Of a stretch of 64,000 nt of DNA, positions 19,457 to 28,992 are shown piece after piece. A model generated the notes under the pieces. It saw only the letters and a list, made by a program, of their open reading frames with translations, was not told where the DNA came from and searched no databases. Source of the stretch: Roseivirga sp. BDSF3-8 (GTDB taxonomy: Bacteria > Bacteroidota > Bacteroidia > Cytophagales > Cyclobacteriaceae); assembly GCF_041449215.1 (NCBI RefSeq), contig NZ_JBGNFV010000001.1:5349001-5413000 (forward strand). The letters are read 5' to 3'. How positions within the stretch are numbered: position 1 is the first letter of the stretch; the number at the start of each line of letters is the position of its first letter. The position numbers and the translations under genes are program-made.

Positions 19457-20542
19457 CTATTCGCCAAACTCCCCGGCATCCACATCCTTCACGAAATCAA
19501 TGAGGCCTGAGAAGTAGGTCTTTTGGTCGTCATACTGGCTAAGGTGGCTGCCTTCGGGGCAGTACAGGTAGCGGCCATTCGGCACTTCGTTAGCCATCCA
19601 CTCCATATGCTCCGGGTCCATGGTATCGTATTCACTGCCTACCACAAGGGTGGGTACAGTAATACGGCTTAGGTCGGCCTTACGGTCCCAGTCCTTCAGT
19701 GTGGCATCACCAGTAATGCCAAACTCGCTGTAGCCCTGCATGTGGATGTATACCTCGGGGTTCAGGTGCTTAAAGCAGCGGTTTACTGACTCTGGCCACT
19801 TATCCAGAGGGCTGCGTAATACGTGGGCGGTATAGTGGTGCTTATTGAGCAGTTCCATATAGCGGGGGTTGCTAAAATCTTCATCGGCCTCTATCGCCTC
19901 GATTTCTGCCCGGACGTCTGCAGGTAGCTGGGGAGCCAGCACTTCGTGCGCATAGGTATTATATTCCGGAATGCTCGCCATCATATTAGATATGACCAGC
20001 CCTTTCAGGTTATCCTGGTACTTCAGGGCATACTCCATAGCCAGTATCCCTCCCCAGGACTGGCCCAGCAGGTAAAAGTTATCCTTATTCAGGCCAAGCG
20101 CCTTACGTACCTGTTCCACCTCCTCTACAAATCGCTCTGTTTTCCACAGGCTCGTATCAGAGGGCTGGTCACTATAGTACGAGCCTAGCTGGTCATAGTA
20201 GATGTATTCTATGCCCTCTTTGGGCAGGTAAGCGTCAAAGCACTCGTATAGCTCGTGCGTGGCTCCTGGTCCCCCATGCAGCAGCAATACCTTCATTTTA
20301 GGGTTATTCCCTACGCGCTTAGTCCATACCTTAAACTCGCCCCGGGGTGTTTGTATAGGAATCATGCGTATGCCGCCGGTGTATTCCTCCTGTTCATTTT
20401 CGTAATCAAAATACTCCGAAAGTGTGGGGCCGGGGGTGCTACTTTCTGATTCCTCCTGCTGCGCAGGACTACTACAGGAAAGCCCTGTAAGCAGGATGGC
20501 GGCGTAAAAAAAGCAACTGACTAACGAGTAGGGTATCTTCAT
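19457..20542 (-). CDS. S33 family prolyl aminopeptidase-like hydrolase, lipoprotein
   Basis: 361 aa. Lipoprotein signal with lipobox LTGLSC (Cys23), then a linker rich in Glu and Ser. The alpha/beta-hydrolase core has the oxyanion motif HGGPG (about 89-93), the nucleophile elbow GQSWGG (Ser162), the acid Asp306 (SEYDTMD) and His333 (GSHLSQYDD). These are the features of proline iminopeptidases, which remove N-terminal proline from peptides. As a lipoprotein it would work in the periplasm or at the outer membrane, perhaps finishing the digestion of peptides made by secreted proteases. Related epoxide or lactone hydrolases cannot be excluded. Confidence 0.85.
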   Translation of the reverse strand: MKIPYSLVSCFFYAAILLTGLSCSSPAQQEESESSTPGPTLSEYFDYENEQEEYTGGIRMIPIQTPRGEFKVWTKRVGNNPKMKVLLLHGGPGATHELYECFDAYLPKEGIEYIYYDQLGSYYSDQPSDTSLWKTERFVEEVEQVRKALGLNKDNFYLLGQSWGGILAMEYALKYQDNLKGLVISNMMASIPEYNTYAHEVLAPQLPADVRAEIEAIEADEDFSNPRYMELLNKHHYTAHVLRSPLDKWPESVNRCFKHLNPEVYIHMQGYSEFGITGDATLKDWDRKADLSRITVPTLVVGSEYDTMDPEHMEWMANEVPNGRYLYCPEGSHLSQYDDQKTYFSGLIDFVKDVDAGEFGE

Positions 20543-20637
20543 ATCTTAAACTTTTGCCCATAAATTAGGGAAAAGTCCGATAAAATAAAGGGCTATTTAA
20601 GGGAAGGGCCAGTCCTTCAGAGGAAGGGTGAGAAAGC

Positions 20638-20680
20638 TAAAAAAAGAGCCTGCCCCACTACAGGACAGGCTCCGTAAAAA
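20638..20680 (-). terminator. intrinsic terminator downstream of the GH11 gene
   Basis: Stem GAGCCTG/CAGGCTC extended inward by CC/GG pairs, with A-tracts on both sides on the plus strand, giving a T-tract after the hairpin on the minus strand. Confidence 0.7.
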
Positions 20681-20682
20681 AA

Positions 20683-22011
20683 TTAACGAATCAAAACTCT
20701 TTCCGTATAGGTGCGGTCTTCATGCCTCACCTTTATCAGGTACACTCCCGTACGGTATGGCAGCTCTGTCTCACAGGCATCGCCTTCCGTCTGCAGGGTT
20801 TTCAGCACTCGTCCCATCGGATCCAGTACCGTGAGCTGTTTCGGACCGGTCAGTCCGTAAAAGGTCAGGTATACCGTACCGCCCGGCAGGGGGTTGGGGG
20901 CCACCATCATACCGGCTGCCTGGTCTTCGGCTATCGCAGAAGTCTCAGGGGCCAGCCTGGCCCCCACATTTCCAAAGCCAATGGTACCGTTGCAGTGCAG
21001 CCACTCGCTGTACTCGCCACCGCAGGAGCCATTCTGATACACCCCGGTATTGTAGCTCTGGTCTTCTGCCTGGCGGGTGGAACCGTTTACCTGTATGTAA
21101 TCCACCTGCACATCGCGGCCGCTCTGGTCATTGTCGAATTGAACCCCTATACCACCCGTGCTGCTTGTGCTGGCGGTGAAGTTCTGGTAGCTCGTGGATA
21201 GCGTCCAGGAAGCCACAGTATTATTATTCACCCGCAGGTTTATACGCTCTCCGCCGCTGGCCCCTCTGGCACGTACCACGATGGTATTAGATCCGCTGCC
21301 GGACCCTCCGCCGGAAGAACCCCCTGAGCTACTTCCTGCAGACCAAACGGTTACGTTAGAACTACCGCTGCTCTGGTAACCTTCTGTGGCCATCACCTGG
21401 TAGTTATGCGTACCCAGGTACCAGCCCTGGGCAGCCCATGCATTTACATGGTTCGCAAATGTGATCTGGTTGTTAGACCCGGTAGGTCTTTTGGTTCTTC
21501 GAACACTCCAGTACTGGTAAAAAGTAGTATTGCCCTGTATAGAAGGCTGGTTTACCCGCTGGGTGCGGTAAAGATCATACGTACCTCCGTCTGAAGTAAC
21601 GGTACCTGCGGAAGTGCCACCCGGGGGCCTCCAGCTTCCCCAGCTATCTACCACATAATATTCTACCAGGGGGCCGGTAGTCCATCCGTACAGGGTGAGG
21701 TAACTATTGCCACTAGGTGAATAACTGCCCGCGTTATACCCTATCACCCGGTTGGATGAGCCGGTACTCCAGCCTTTTCCGCCCACGAAGTTTCCGGTAT
21801 TGGACCAGGTATAGCGGTAGTTACCATCCGAGCCGAGGGTCATACAGGCAGAGCCTCCCCCGTCTGTCCAGTGGGTAAAGTAATATCCACCATTAGTTCC
21901 GGTCTGATTATTACATAGTGTCTGTGCCTCGCCGGGTGAGTATGAAGCCAGCAATAGTAAGCAAATGAATAATGTGGACACACGCCACTGTTTTCGTAAT
22001 TGGTTTCTCAT
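20683..22011 (-). CDS. GH11 endo-1,4-beta-xylanase with xylan-binding module and T9SS tail
   Basis: 442 aa from the ATG at 22011, chosen because it opens the signal peptide ([19 protein letters not shown]); upstream in-frame ATGs add a non-signal stretch. The GH11 jelly-roll domain covers about 32-225, with the nucleophile Glu117 ([11 protein letters not shown]) and acid/base Glu210 (ATEGYQSSG). A Ser/Gly linker leads to a CBM60/CBM36-like module (about 245-350: [35 protein letters not shown]), which typically binds xylan through calcium. The C-terminus, from APNPLPGG to RVLIR, is a T9SS type A sorting domain. It should cut xylan outside the cell. It lies next to a NUDIX-type regulator and a GH3 gene, forming a small hemicellulose locus. 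Confidence 0.93.
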   Translation of the reverse strand: MRNQLRKQWRVSTLFICLLLLASYSPGEAQTLCNNQTGTNGGYYFTHWTDGGGSACMTLGSDGNYRYTWSNTGNFVGGKGWSTGSSNRVIGYNAGSYSPSGNSYLTLYGWTTGPLVEYYVVDSWGSWRPPGGTSAGTVTSDGGTYDLYRTQRVNQPSIQGNTTFYQYWSVRRTKRPTGSNNQITFANHVNAWAAQGWYLGTHNYQVMATEGYQSSGSSNVTVWSAGSSSGGSSGGGSGSGSNTIVVRARGASGGERINLRVNNNTVASWTLSTSYQNFTASTSSTGGIGVQFDNDQSGRDVQVDYIQVNGSTRQAEDQSYNTGVYQNGSCGGEYSEWLHCNGTIGFGNVGARLAPETSAIAEDQAAGMMVAPNPLPGGTVYLTFYGLTGPKQLTVLDPMGRVLKTLQTEGDACETELPYRTGVYLIKVRHEDRTYTERVLIR

Positions 22012-22368
22012 AGTATTTGGGTTTGACATTAGAATGCATCGATCGCATATGGCCATCAGGCATACCTTACCCATTCAGCCAGTTTCCGGCCATTTTTAAA
22101 AAGCACAGAAATTGCCTGTTACGCTGTTTTCAACGTAAATTTTCCAGGGACATATGGCTAAACAGTATTATGTCCTCCGGTTAACAGAAAATGGGTGAGA
22201 ATTATACAGACATGGTCACATAGCTTTGGTATATCATAAAAATACGGCCCGTTCGTGCGTCCGTGCACTAACCACATCAAAAAGCACGGACACTGAACGG
22301 CTCGGTGAATAGCAAGGTCTTACCACCCTTACCATCCAGTTTTAAGATAGATAATGATTTTAAATTAC

Positions 22369-22380
22369 GCAATCGATTGC
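22369..22380. promoter_or_regulatory. 12-bp palindrome GCAATCGATTGC in the xylanase upstream region
   Basis: Perfect palindrome in the 520-bp gap 22012-22534 between the xylanase start and the end of the regulator gene. Its AATCGATT centre resembles LacI-type operators that often control glycan genes. The remaining gap is AT-rich and holds no gene that I can support. Confidence 0.4.
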
Positions 22381-22534
22381 AATATTATTTCCAATTAATC
22401 CGTGATAAATCAATCAACCAAATCAGGAATGAACAATATAACCGCCTTTAAAGCAGACTAAAGCTTATTTACGCCTATAAAAGCAGGCATATTTTTAAAC
22501 AACCGATTTCTTTAAACCCTCTTATAAATGATGC

Positions 22535-23290
22535 TTACCAGCTATCTTGCAGGCCGGTTTCAAGGGCCTTCTGGTAGGCTTCCGTATCAAATGAATAGAG
22601 GTCAGGCGCCTTATGGGCTCCCCCCTTACGAACTTCATCAAGCTTTACCAGAATGCCGTAGCGAAGCATTTTACGGTAGAAGTTACCCCGGTTTAATTTT
22701 TTGTCTAATATGATCTCATAGAGACGCTGCAGATCAGGCATGGTGAACTTTTCCGGAAGCAAGTTCAGGCCAACCGGTTTATCATTAAGGTCGCGTCGCA
22801 GGTGGTGCAGAGCCTCATCCAGGATCTCCTTATGGTCCATCACCAGCTCGGGTAACTCAGTGAGCTCTTTCCATTCACAGGCATTTGAAAAGGCATCCGT
22901 TACCGGTGTTACATGATGATAGTCTACCAGCCCATAATACCCCACGCTGATAAAGCGATTCTTAAGCCACAGATCATCAGGCATATCCCGATAAAAATCA
23001 TCTGTACGTCCTGTCTTTCCAAAAACCCTGAACTGGCTTAAAAAGATATTCTTAGCTCCTGAGCGATCCGCCAGAATCCGTGAGGCAGCCTCATCCAGGC
23101 TAAGATCCTTGCGTACGAAACCTCCTGGCAGCATCCATTGCTCAAAGCTCTTTGGCTTGACCAGTAATACCCTCATGCTCCGGTCATAATAGCCGAATAC
23201 CACACAGTCTACCGTAACACCCGGCAGATGATTTTCTTTTAGGTCAGGTTCCCACTCCTTTAGAAGCTCATACAGTTCGCTCATTTTCAA
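22535..23290 (-). CDS. NUDIX-domain transcriptional regulator (NrtR/AraR-like)
   Basis: 251 aa. An N-terminal NUDIX-like domain (about 25-160: VTVDCVVFGYYDRSMRVLLV, WMLPGGFVRKDLSLDEAASR) lacks a full Nudix box: the usual REUxEE catalytic end reads RILADRSG, so it probably senses a ligand rather than hydrolysing one. The C-terminal part (about 185-245: PEKFTMPDLQRLYEIIL, NFYRKMLRYGILVKL) is a winged helix. This is the layout of NrtR-type regulators, which in Bacteroidota control sugar utilisation such as arabinose or xylose. It is divergent from a GH3 gene and upstream of a GH11 gene, so it likely controls these. The effector is inferred to be a pentose or its phosphate. Confidence 0.85.
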   Translation of the reverse strand: MKMSELYELLKEWEPDLKENHLPGVTVDCVVFGYYDRSMRVLLVKPKSFEQWMLPGGFVRKDLSLDEAASRILADRSGAKNIFLSQFRVFGKTGRTDDFYRDMPDDLWLKNRFISVGYYGLVDYHHVTPVTDAFSNACEWKELTELPELVMDHKEILDEALHHLRRDLNDKPVGLNLLPEKFTMPDLQRLYEIILDKKLNRGNFYRKMLRYGILVKLDEVRKGGAHKAPDLYSFDTEAYQKALETGLQDSW

Positions 23291-23374
23291 ATCCTTATAT
23301 TTTCTACAACCTACAAAAAGGACACAACGCCAATATACGCTATCAGGCTTAGTATGCCGAAATAAAATTATTGC

Positions 23375-23390
23375 TTCGTTTTGAAACGAA
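23375..23390. promoter_or_regulatory. candidate operator TTCGTTT-TG-AAACGAA
   Basis: Perfect 7-2-7 inverted repeat in the 214-bp region between the divergent NUDIX-type regulator gene and the GH3 gene. Position and symmetry fit an operator controlling both directions. Confidence 0.45.
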
Positions 23391-23504
23391 AAAGGAAACC
23401 GCTAAATTGATTCTGTGTGAAGCAATGACAACATAACCAACTGAGACTTTTCTGATACCACCTGGCCTCACATCATCAGGGATACTCACCTTTTCATTCA
23501 CCAG

Positions 23505-25853
23505 ATGAAACACATTTTATTATTTCTAGCCACACTACTCTTTATGACAAGCTACCAGGCTTCTGTAGCCCAAAAGCCCCCAAAACTAGGGAAGGCCTCT
23601 ATCGATGAAGTAATCGCAGCCATGACACCGGAGGAAAAAGCCACCCTGCTGGTGGGCCCCGGTATGCCGGGCTATGCCGGTCTTACGCCTGTAGAAGGTG
23701 CCCCTGAGGCACGCGTGCCCGGAGCGGCAGGTGGTACTATGGCCATTGAGCGCCTGGGTATACCAGCTATAGTAGTAGCAGATGGCCCTGCCGGCCTGCG
23801 TATAAGTCCTACTCGCGAGGGGGATAAAAACACCTATTACGCAACAGCCTTCCCTGTGGGTACGGCCCTGGCTTCTACCTGGAACACACCGCTTATAGAG
23901 AAAGTGGGAAAAGCCATAGGAGAAGAGGTAAAGGAATATGGCGTGGATGTCCTGCTGGCCCCTGCACTGAACATACATCGTAACCCGCTCAACGGCCGTA
24001 ACTTTGAGTACTATTCCGAAGACCCTCTGCTCTCCGGTAAGATCGCCGCGGCCTATGTTAATGGTGTGGAAAGCAACGGGGTGGGTACCTCTATAAAGCA
24101 CTTTGCAGCAAACAACCAGGAGACTAACCGGCTGAGTGTAAATGCCAACATATCCGAGAGGGCCATGCGGGAATTATACCTGCGCGGGTTTGAAATAGCG
24201 GTAAAGGAGGCGCAGCCCTGGACGGTAATGACGGCCTATAACCGCATAAATGGCACTTATGCTTCTGAGCGAAAAGACCTGCTGCTGGATATTCTGCGTG
24301 ATGAGTGGGGCTTCGAAGGCTTTGTGATGACTGACTGGTTTGGTGGCTATGAAGGATTTCAAACCATACAAAATGGGGTAAGCGATGTGGTGGCACAGGC
24401 AGAGGCGGGTAACGACCTGCTCATGCCGGGCATGCAGCGCCAGCGCGACGCACTGGCAGAAGCCATTCGTAAGGGAGAGGTATCAGAAGAGGCGGTAAAC
24501 CGCAACCTCAAGAACATCCTGAATGTGGTGCTTATGTCTCCTACGTTTAAGAAGGTGAAGTACCGGAACCAGCCTGACCTTAAAGCCAACGCCCAGGTGA
24601 CCCGCCAGGCAGGTGCGGAAGGCATGGTGCTGCTGAAAAATGAAGACAATGTGCTTCCCCTGGCGACAGGCTCCTACCCTATCGCGGTATTTGGTAATAC
24701 AGCGTATAATTTCATTGCCGGAGGTACAGGTAGTGGTGATGTAAACGAGGCCTACACAGTGTCCCTGATAGAGGGACTGGAAAATGCGGGCTACTCTCTG
24801 GATGAGGAGCTAAGTGCAGCCTATACTCCCTTTATGGATGAGGCGATGAAAAAGGAGATGGCGCGTCGTGAGAAGGAAGGCGGCCTGCTGGCTACGCCCC
24901 AGCGTATAGCCGAAATGCCCCTTGACCGTGCGCTTATCGAAAAGAAAGCAGAAGCTGCCGGTGTGGCCCTCATCACTATAGGAAGAAACTCAGGTGAGAA
25001 TGCCGACCGTCAGATCAGTGATGACTTTTACCTGGCACAGGATGAGATACAGCTTATCAATAAGGTGAGCAAGGCTTTTCATGCACAAGGCAAAAAGGTG
25101 GTGGTAATCCTGAATGTGGGCGGGGTGATCGAGACGGCAAGCTGGAAAGACAAGGTAGATGCCATACTGCTGGCCTGGCAGCCCGGCCAGGAAGGGGGTA
25201 ACTCAGTGGCGGATGTGCTGTCCGGAGAGGTGAACCCTTCAGGCAAGCTGCCCATGACCTTCCCGGTAGACTATAATCATCATGCCTCCGCCGCTTACTG
25301 GCTTGGAGAGCCGGCCCATGACCCTAAGGAGGTGTCTTACATAGAAGATATCTACGTGGGCTATCGCTACTTCAATACCTTTGACATACCGGTAAGTTAC
25401 CCCTTCGGTTACGGCCAGTCCTATACCACCTTTGCCTACACCGACCCTGAACTGAGTAATAAGGTATTTGATGATAAGCTGGAGGTGACAGTGACGGTCA
25501 CCAATACAGGCGATGCAGCGGGGAAGGAGGTGGTACAACTCTACCTTTCTGCTCCTGACCGACTGGTGGATAAGCCGGAGGCTGAGCTTAAGGGCTTTGC
25601 CAAAACCAGGGAGCTTGCTCCGGGGGAATCCCAGACGCTAACTTTTACATTGAGCCCCAGGCATCTGGCCAGTTTTGTGGATGAGCAAAGTGCCTGGGTA
25701 GCCAGCGCCGGGGAATATACGGTTAAGATCGGAGCCTCCTCCCTGGACATCAGGCAGCAGGATACCTTCACCCTTAACTCTGAACTGATTGCTGAGAAGG
25801 TCAATAAAACATTTGATAACGTAAATGAAATAGAGGTGCTTAAAAACAGATAA
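23505..25853 (+). CDS. GH3 family beta-glucosidase/beta-xylosidase
   Basis: 782 aa with a signal peptide (MKHILLFLATLLFMTSYQAS, cleavage near VAQ). The GH3 N-terminal barrel has the substrate-binding Lys198-His199 (TSIKHFAANNQ) and the nucleophile Asp277 in FVMTDWFGG. The second alpha/beta domain follows (about 375-610), then a C-terminal fibronectin III-like domain (VTVTNTGDAAGKEVVQLYL). Such enzymes trim glucose or xylose from the non-reducing ends of oligosaccharides. With the adjacent GH11 xylanase and NUDIX-type regulator, action on xylo-oligosaccharides or mixed-linkage glucans is plausible, but specificity cannot be read from sequence. It lacks a T9SS tail, so it should stay in the periplasm. 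Confidence 0.92.
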   Translation: MKHILLFLATLLFMTSYQASVAQKPPKLGKASIDEVIAAMTPEEKATLLVGPGMPGYAGLTPVEGAPEARVPGAAGGTMAIERLGIPAIVVADGPAGLRISPTREGDKNTYYATAFPVGTALASTWNTPLIEKVGKAIGEEVKEYGVDVLLAPALNIHRNPLNGRNFEYYSEDPLLSGKIAAAYVNGVESNGVGTSIKHFAANNQETNRLSVNANISERAMRELYLRGFEIAVKEAQPWTVMTAYNRINGTYASERKDLLLDILRDEWGFEGFVMTDWFGGYEGFQTIQNGVSDVVAQAEAGNDLLMPGMQRQRDALAEAIRKGEVSEEAVNRNLKNILNVVLMSPTFKKVKYRNQPDLKANAQVTRQAGAEGMVLLKNEDNVLPLATGSYPIAVFGNTAYNFIAGGTGSGDVNEAYTVSLIEGLENAGYSLDEELSAAYTPFMDEAMKKEMARREKEGGLLATPQRIAEMPLDRALIEKKAEAAGVALITIGRNSGENADRQISDDFYLAQDEIQLINKVSKAFHAQGKKVVVILNVGGVIETASWKDKVDAILLAWQPGQEGGNSVADVLSGEVNPSGKLPMTFPVDYNHHASAAYWLGEPAHDPKEVSYIEDIYVGYRYFNTFDIPVSYPFGYGQSYTTFAYTDPELSNKVFDDKLEVTVTVTNTGDAAGKEVVQLYLSAPDRLVDKPEAELKGFAKTRELAPGESQTLTFTLSPRHLASFVDEQSAWVASAGEYTVKIGASSLDIRQQDTFTLNSELIAEKVNKTFDNVNEIEVLKNR

Positions 25854-25879
25854 TGCGATTTAGTGTTGCCCGTGTTAAG

Positions 25880-25910
25880 GCCCGTCAGGTTTCTGGCGGG
25901 CTTTTCTTTT
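25880..25910 (+). terminator. intrinsic terminator after the GH3 gene
   Basis: 9-bp stem GCCCGTCAG/CTGGCGGGC (one G-T pair), loop GTTT, then TTTTCTTTT. Confidence 0.85.
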
Positions 25911-26122
25911 AGTGTACTTTTAGGTAAGTAATTGATAGACGGTAAAGCCTCAGCCAAAAGAAAAGCAATGACTCCAGGGCAGCCATCAGGGCTCTGAGCT
26001 TTTCTACCTCTTCCCGATTCATACTATCAATGTATACCTTACCTGTACAAACCAGGGTATATTTGGAAAGTATACAAACGTGCTATAATATCGGGACATT
26101 GAACACTAACGTATTATAAAAC

Positions 26123-26512
26123 ATGAAACAAGCGATTACGCTGATTGTCCTCCTCTTCGTACTATTTCTCACTGCCTGCGAAGGCTCTGACGTATACCAG
26201 GGCGAGTGGATGGCCGTAGATGGTGAAGGAGGTAAAGCCCAAATATCCTTTACACCTAATAGCATGACTATCACGGGAGAATCAGGCGAATCAGGCGAGT
26301 GGGAATACACGCAAAACTCTGTGGCTATTGAGAACGGCATGCGTACCTATGGCATTAACCTGGACAATGGCCTTTCTTACAGCATCGTTTTTCCTGTAAA
26401 AGGCAATACCCAAAAGGGCGCCATCGCTGACCAAAACGGGCAGATCATCTACATCATTGGCCGCAATGACTACCTCAGCTACGATGATGTATATGGCTTG
26501 TCTACACCCTGA
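26123..26512 (+). CDS. small hypothetical lipoprotein
   Basis: 129 aa. Signal peptide with lipobox LFLTAC (Cys19), followed by EGSDVYQGEWMAVDGEGGKA. The mature domain is short and beta-rich and resembles the small lipocalin-like or single-sheet lipoproteins of the phylum that begin with a G-x-W motif. It is not recognised beyond that. It is followed by its own terminator. Confidence 0.7.
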   Translation: MKQAITLIVLLFVLFLTACEGSDVYQGEWMAVDGEGGKAQISFTPNSMTITGESGESGEWEYTQNSVAIENGMRTYGINLDNGLSYSIVFPVKGNTQKGAIADQNGQIIYIIGRNDYLSYDDVYGLSTP

Positions 26513-26534
26513 GGCTTAATACCATGACGAATAT

Positions 26535-26560
26535 AAACCCTGGCTATGGCCGGGGTTTTC
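26535..26560 (+). terminator. intrinsic terminator after the small lipoprotein gene
   Basis: 10-bp stem AAACCCTGGC/GCCGGGGTTT with one wobble pair and a 4-nt loop, then TTC. It ends where the convergent gene at 26563 ends. Confidence 0.65.
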
Positions 26561-26562
26561 TG

Positions 26563-27975
26563 TTACTGCACCACCAGCGTATCACTGGCTACGCTTATAT
26601 CATCAACAGCCATTTTTTGATGGAAGAACTTATAGCACTCTCTCACAGAATCTTTTTTCAGTAAATACCCAAAACGAATCCACTTATTCGACCCCGCTTC
26701 ATCCAATGCCTGCGGGGTGATCAGATAGAGGACGTCCAGGGAATCACGCAAACCCATCAAATAACTATTTCCTATTACGGCTACATTTTCTTTCACTTCC
26801 TCACGATAGTGGATCAGCGGCCTGTAGGGCAGAATTATGGAGCCAGTGTCTGCAGGTACCGGCCTGCCATAGAAGCCATAAATACCGGCATTCGAGTAGT
26901 TAATACAAAACCTTTCCTCTTTATTTCCTTCTTCCATAGCCAGGGATGCCTCCCTGCGTGCCATAAGATCATCCGCCACGTTATAGGCGTCTACCCAATA
27001 GTCGCGGGTTTCTATTATTCTAAAGCTATTTATAAATGAATAAGCCGCTTTTAAATACCCATTAGGTATATCTGCAGATGCAGGAAACACTGTATTAAGC
27101 CGGTGCCAATAAGCACCATCATACACCCACCGGTCCAGCATCTTGAAGCTCTCTTCGGTATTATCCGCCTCTACCCATACCTCAAGCCCAAAATCACCCG
27201 TCGTTTGCTTAACCGTGGTGACTGACCACAAACCATGCGTGTATAGCACATTGTAGCTTTCCTGAAGATTAGCTGTATCCAGCTCATAATCCTGTCTTAC
27301 CTCCAGTGCCAGGCGTAAACCAAACTCCTCGACATAAAGCTTCCTGCAGGCAACATCATTAGCCGTCAGACCTTCCGTCAGTTCACAGGTCTTTGGCAGG
27401 AATACATGCGCCCCAGAGTAATAATCTGTCACCCACCCTTTTTCAGGCTCCAAACTCCTGAAAAGGGAGTCAATGCGAAACTCCCAATACCTCTGCATGG
27501 AAACATTAAGGCTATGGTTATTCTCCCCATCATACCGGTCCTGCATTTGGTCCAGATCATTCCGGGTAGTCTCCAGGGCATCATTTAATTCCTTTTCTGT
27601 CTTTAACTGCTCCTCCCTTATTTGCCTGTTTAGTCTCCTGGCATAGTACTCTGTAAGATTAAAGTGGTACTGCTCATGCCTTAAACTATATGCATCCCGC
27701 ACTCCCGGTTTGACCCATGAGTACTGGTCAAACATCGCTGCAAATGCTTCAACACTATCTATTAACACATAATCGTGAAGATATACATTGGAAAAGATAG
27801 CTGCGGCAAATTCATTGGTAGGCTCCTGGGGCCCTTTGAAGTCATCCCAACTCAGTTCCCGCCATCGTATAAAAGTATCTTCCCGATAAGGTGCCTTATA
27901 ATACACATGAAAATAGGTAAGGACAGCAACAGACACTAAGCCTATCATGAGTTTAATCTTTAGAATATTCGCCAT
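26563..27975 (-). CDS. membrane-anchored DUF922-like zinc protease
   Basis: 470 aa. An N-terminal signal anchor (LMIGLVSVAVLTYFHVYY) is followed by IRWRELSWDDFKGP and, about 60 residues later, RHEQYHFNLTEYYARRLNRQ. This pair of motifs, LSWDDFKG and HEQxH, marks the DUF922 family of putative zinc-dependent proteases. The C-terminal 300 residues are not recognised. The start overlaps the end of the upstream membrane protein gene by 16 bp, so both are one operon. It probably acts on the outer side of the inner membrane. Confidence 0.75.
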   Translation of the reverse strand: MANILKIKLMIGLVSVAVLTYFHVYYKAPYREDTFIRWRELSWDDFKGPQEPTNEFAAAIFSNVYLHDYVLIDSVEAFAAMFDQYSWVKPGVRDAYSLRHEQYHFNLTEYYARRLNRQIREEQLKTEKELNDALETTRNDLDQMQDRYDGENNHSLNVSMQRYWEFRIDSLFRSLEPEKGWVTDYYSGAHVFLPKTCELTEGLTANDVACRKLYVEEFGLRLALEVRQDYELDTANLQESYNVLYTHGLWSVTTVKQTTGDFGLEVWVEADNTEESFKMLDRWVYDGAYWHRLNTVFPASADIPNGYLKAAYSFINSFRIIETRDYWVDAYNVADDLMARREASLAMEEGNKEERFCINYSNAGIYGFYGRPVPADTGSIILPYRPLIHYREEVKENVAVIGNSYLMGLRDSLDVLYLITPQALDEAGSNKWIRFGYLLKKDSVRECYKFFHQKMAVDDISVASDTLVVQ

Positions 27976-28598
27976 CCTATCAACTTAAATACCCTTCTAA
28001 CAATACTGAGAGCCACTTCAGCCATCATGATCATGATGACATATATAATAACCGTCAGGATAGGACTATTCGTGGAAACATCAACTTCTACATTACCGAA
28101 GGTGAAATATTCGAAAAGCTCCATAAGGATGATGAGAAAAACCATGAAAATAGCTGTGTGAAACACCCTCCCGATATAGTTATTCCGTCGCTTATGCTCA
28201 ATTTTATAAAAGGCGTGATTAGTTATTACCACTAACACAAACATCAGTATTGCCAGAAGAGAGTCTAGCCCGTACAGGGGAAAGGCATAAAAAGCCAACA
28301 CCTGCCATATTGCCAGATAAAGTAGCGCCAGCACAAAGCTGCTCAGGAAATCCCGGTGACTGAGAGACCGAAAATAAGGCTGTATGTAAAATGAAGAATG
28401 ATAAGGGTTACGCTCTTCCTCTTCATCATCTATATAGGGTACGCCGGGAGATTGCTCCATTACAGGCGGTTCGGTCTCCCCCAGGACCTTAGAAGCAGCC
28501 CGGACTGCTGCCTCCTGGTAGTCGGCCGGATTATCCACCATCCGCTGTAACTCATGCCTGGGCAGCCTCTCCAGTTTCTTCAGAAAGTATTCTTCCAT
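27960..28598 (-). CDS. multi-pass membrane protein of unknown function
   Basis: 212 aa. A soluble, acidic N-terminal part of about 75 residues (MEEYFLKKLERLPRHELQRM) is followed by four hydrophobic segments near 85-105, 112-130, 145-165 and 180-200. Not recognised. It is the first gene of a two-gene operon with the DUF922 protease, suggesting a membrane partner. The repeat array at 28739-28870 lies in its upstream region. Confidence 0.65.
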   Translation of the reverse strand: MEEYFLKKLERLPRHELQRMVDNPADYQEAAVRAASKVLGETEPPVMEQSPGVPYIDDEEEERNPYHSSFYIQPYFRSLSHRDFLSSFVLALLYLAIWQVLAFYAFPLYGLDSLLAILMFVLVVITNHAFYKIEHKRRNNYIGRVFHTAIFMVFLIILMELFEYFTFGNVEVDVSTNSPILTVIIYVIMIMMAEVALSIVRRVFKLIGWRIF

Positions 28599-28738
28599 GT
28601 TTATTACTTGAAATAGTCCGTCAGGTTCTTAGCGTTCTATCAAATATCGCGAAAGAAGCTCTGGAAGTCAAAAGAGTAATGATAGTAGACGGGGGCGGGA
28701 CCGGGCATTTATGCCCAACCTTTTTCACCTTCGATTTT

Positions 28739-28870
28739 GTGACAAAATTTTTGTAACAATTTATTTGTCACAGAAAAATTGTTACAAAGTTGTAACATTA
28801 TTTTCGGCCCCTCCGAAATTGTTACAGAACTGTAACAGTTTTTCAGCTTCACGAAAAGTTGTTACGCTAT
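28739..28870. repeat. array of GTTACAA/TTGTAAC inverted repeats
   Basis: Two perfect 7-2-7 palindromes, GTTACAAAGTTGTAAC (28781-28796) and GTTACAGAACTGTAAC (28821-28836), start exactly 40 bp apart. A third GTTAC half-site begins at 28861, again 40 bp on, and an imperfect one, GTGACAA-N5-TTGTAAC, is at 28739-28757. Each copy is preceded by an A-rich CGAAA/GAAAA segment. The array fills the gap between the nuclease gene and the membrane protein operon, upstream of the latter. It may be a cluster of regulator sites spaced at about four helical turns. The gap has no supported gene. Confidence 0.6.
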
Positions 28871-28992
28871 TTGCCGCACCATTTCAAGAACCACCTATCG
28901 ATAGATAGGCAAATACTATACAGTAGCAAGGATCCTGCAGGGCCCACATGATAATTGGGTAGAATGAGATAAGCTAGTTAGGTGGGATAGCC

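Noticed and set aside
28721-28870. CRISPR-like repeat array
   Set aside because: The repeats are short palindromes with about 24-bp A-rich gaps, degenerate at the ends, and no cas genes are present.
28711-28908. 65-codon plus-strand ORF across the GTTACA array
   Set aside because: Its apparent internal repeats (KVVTLF) are explained by the repeated DNA; there is no sign of a protein.
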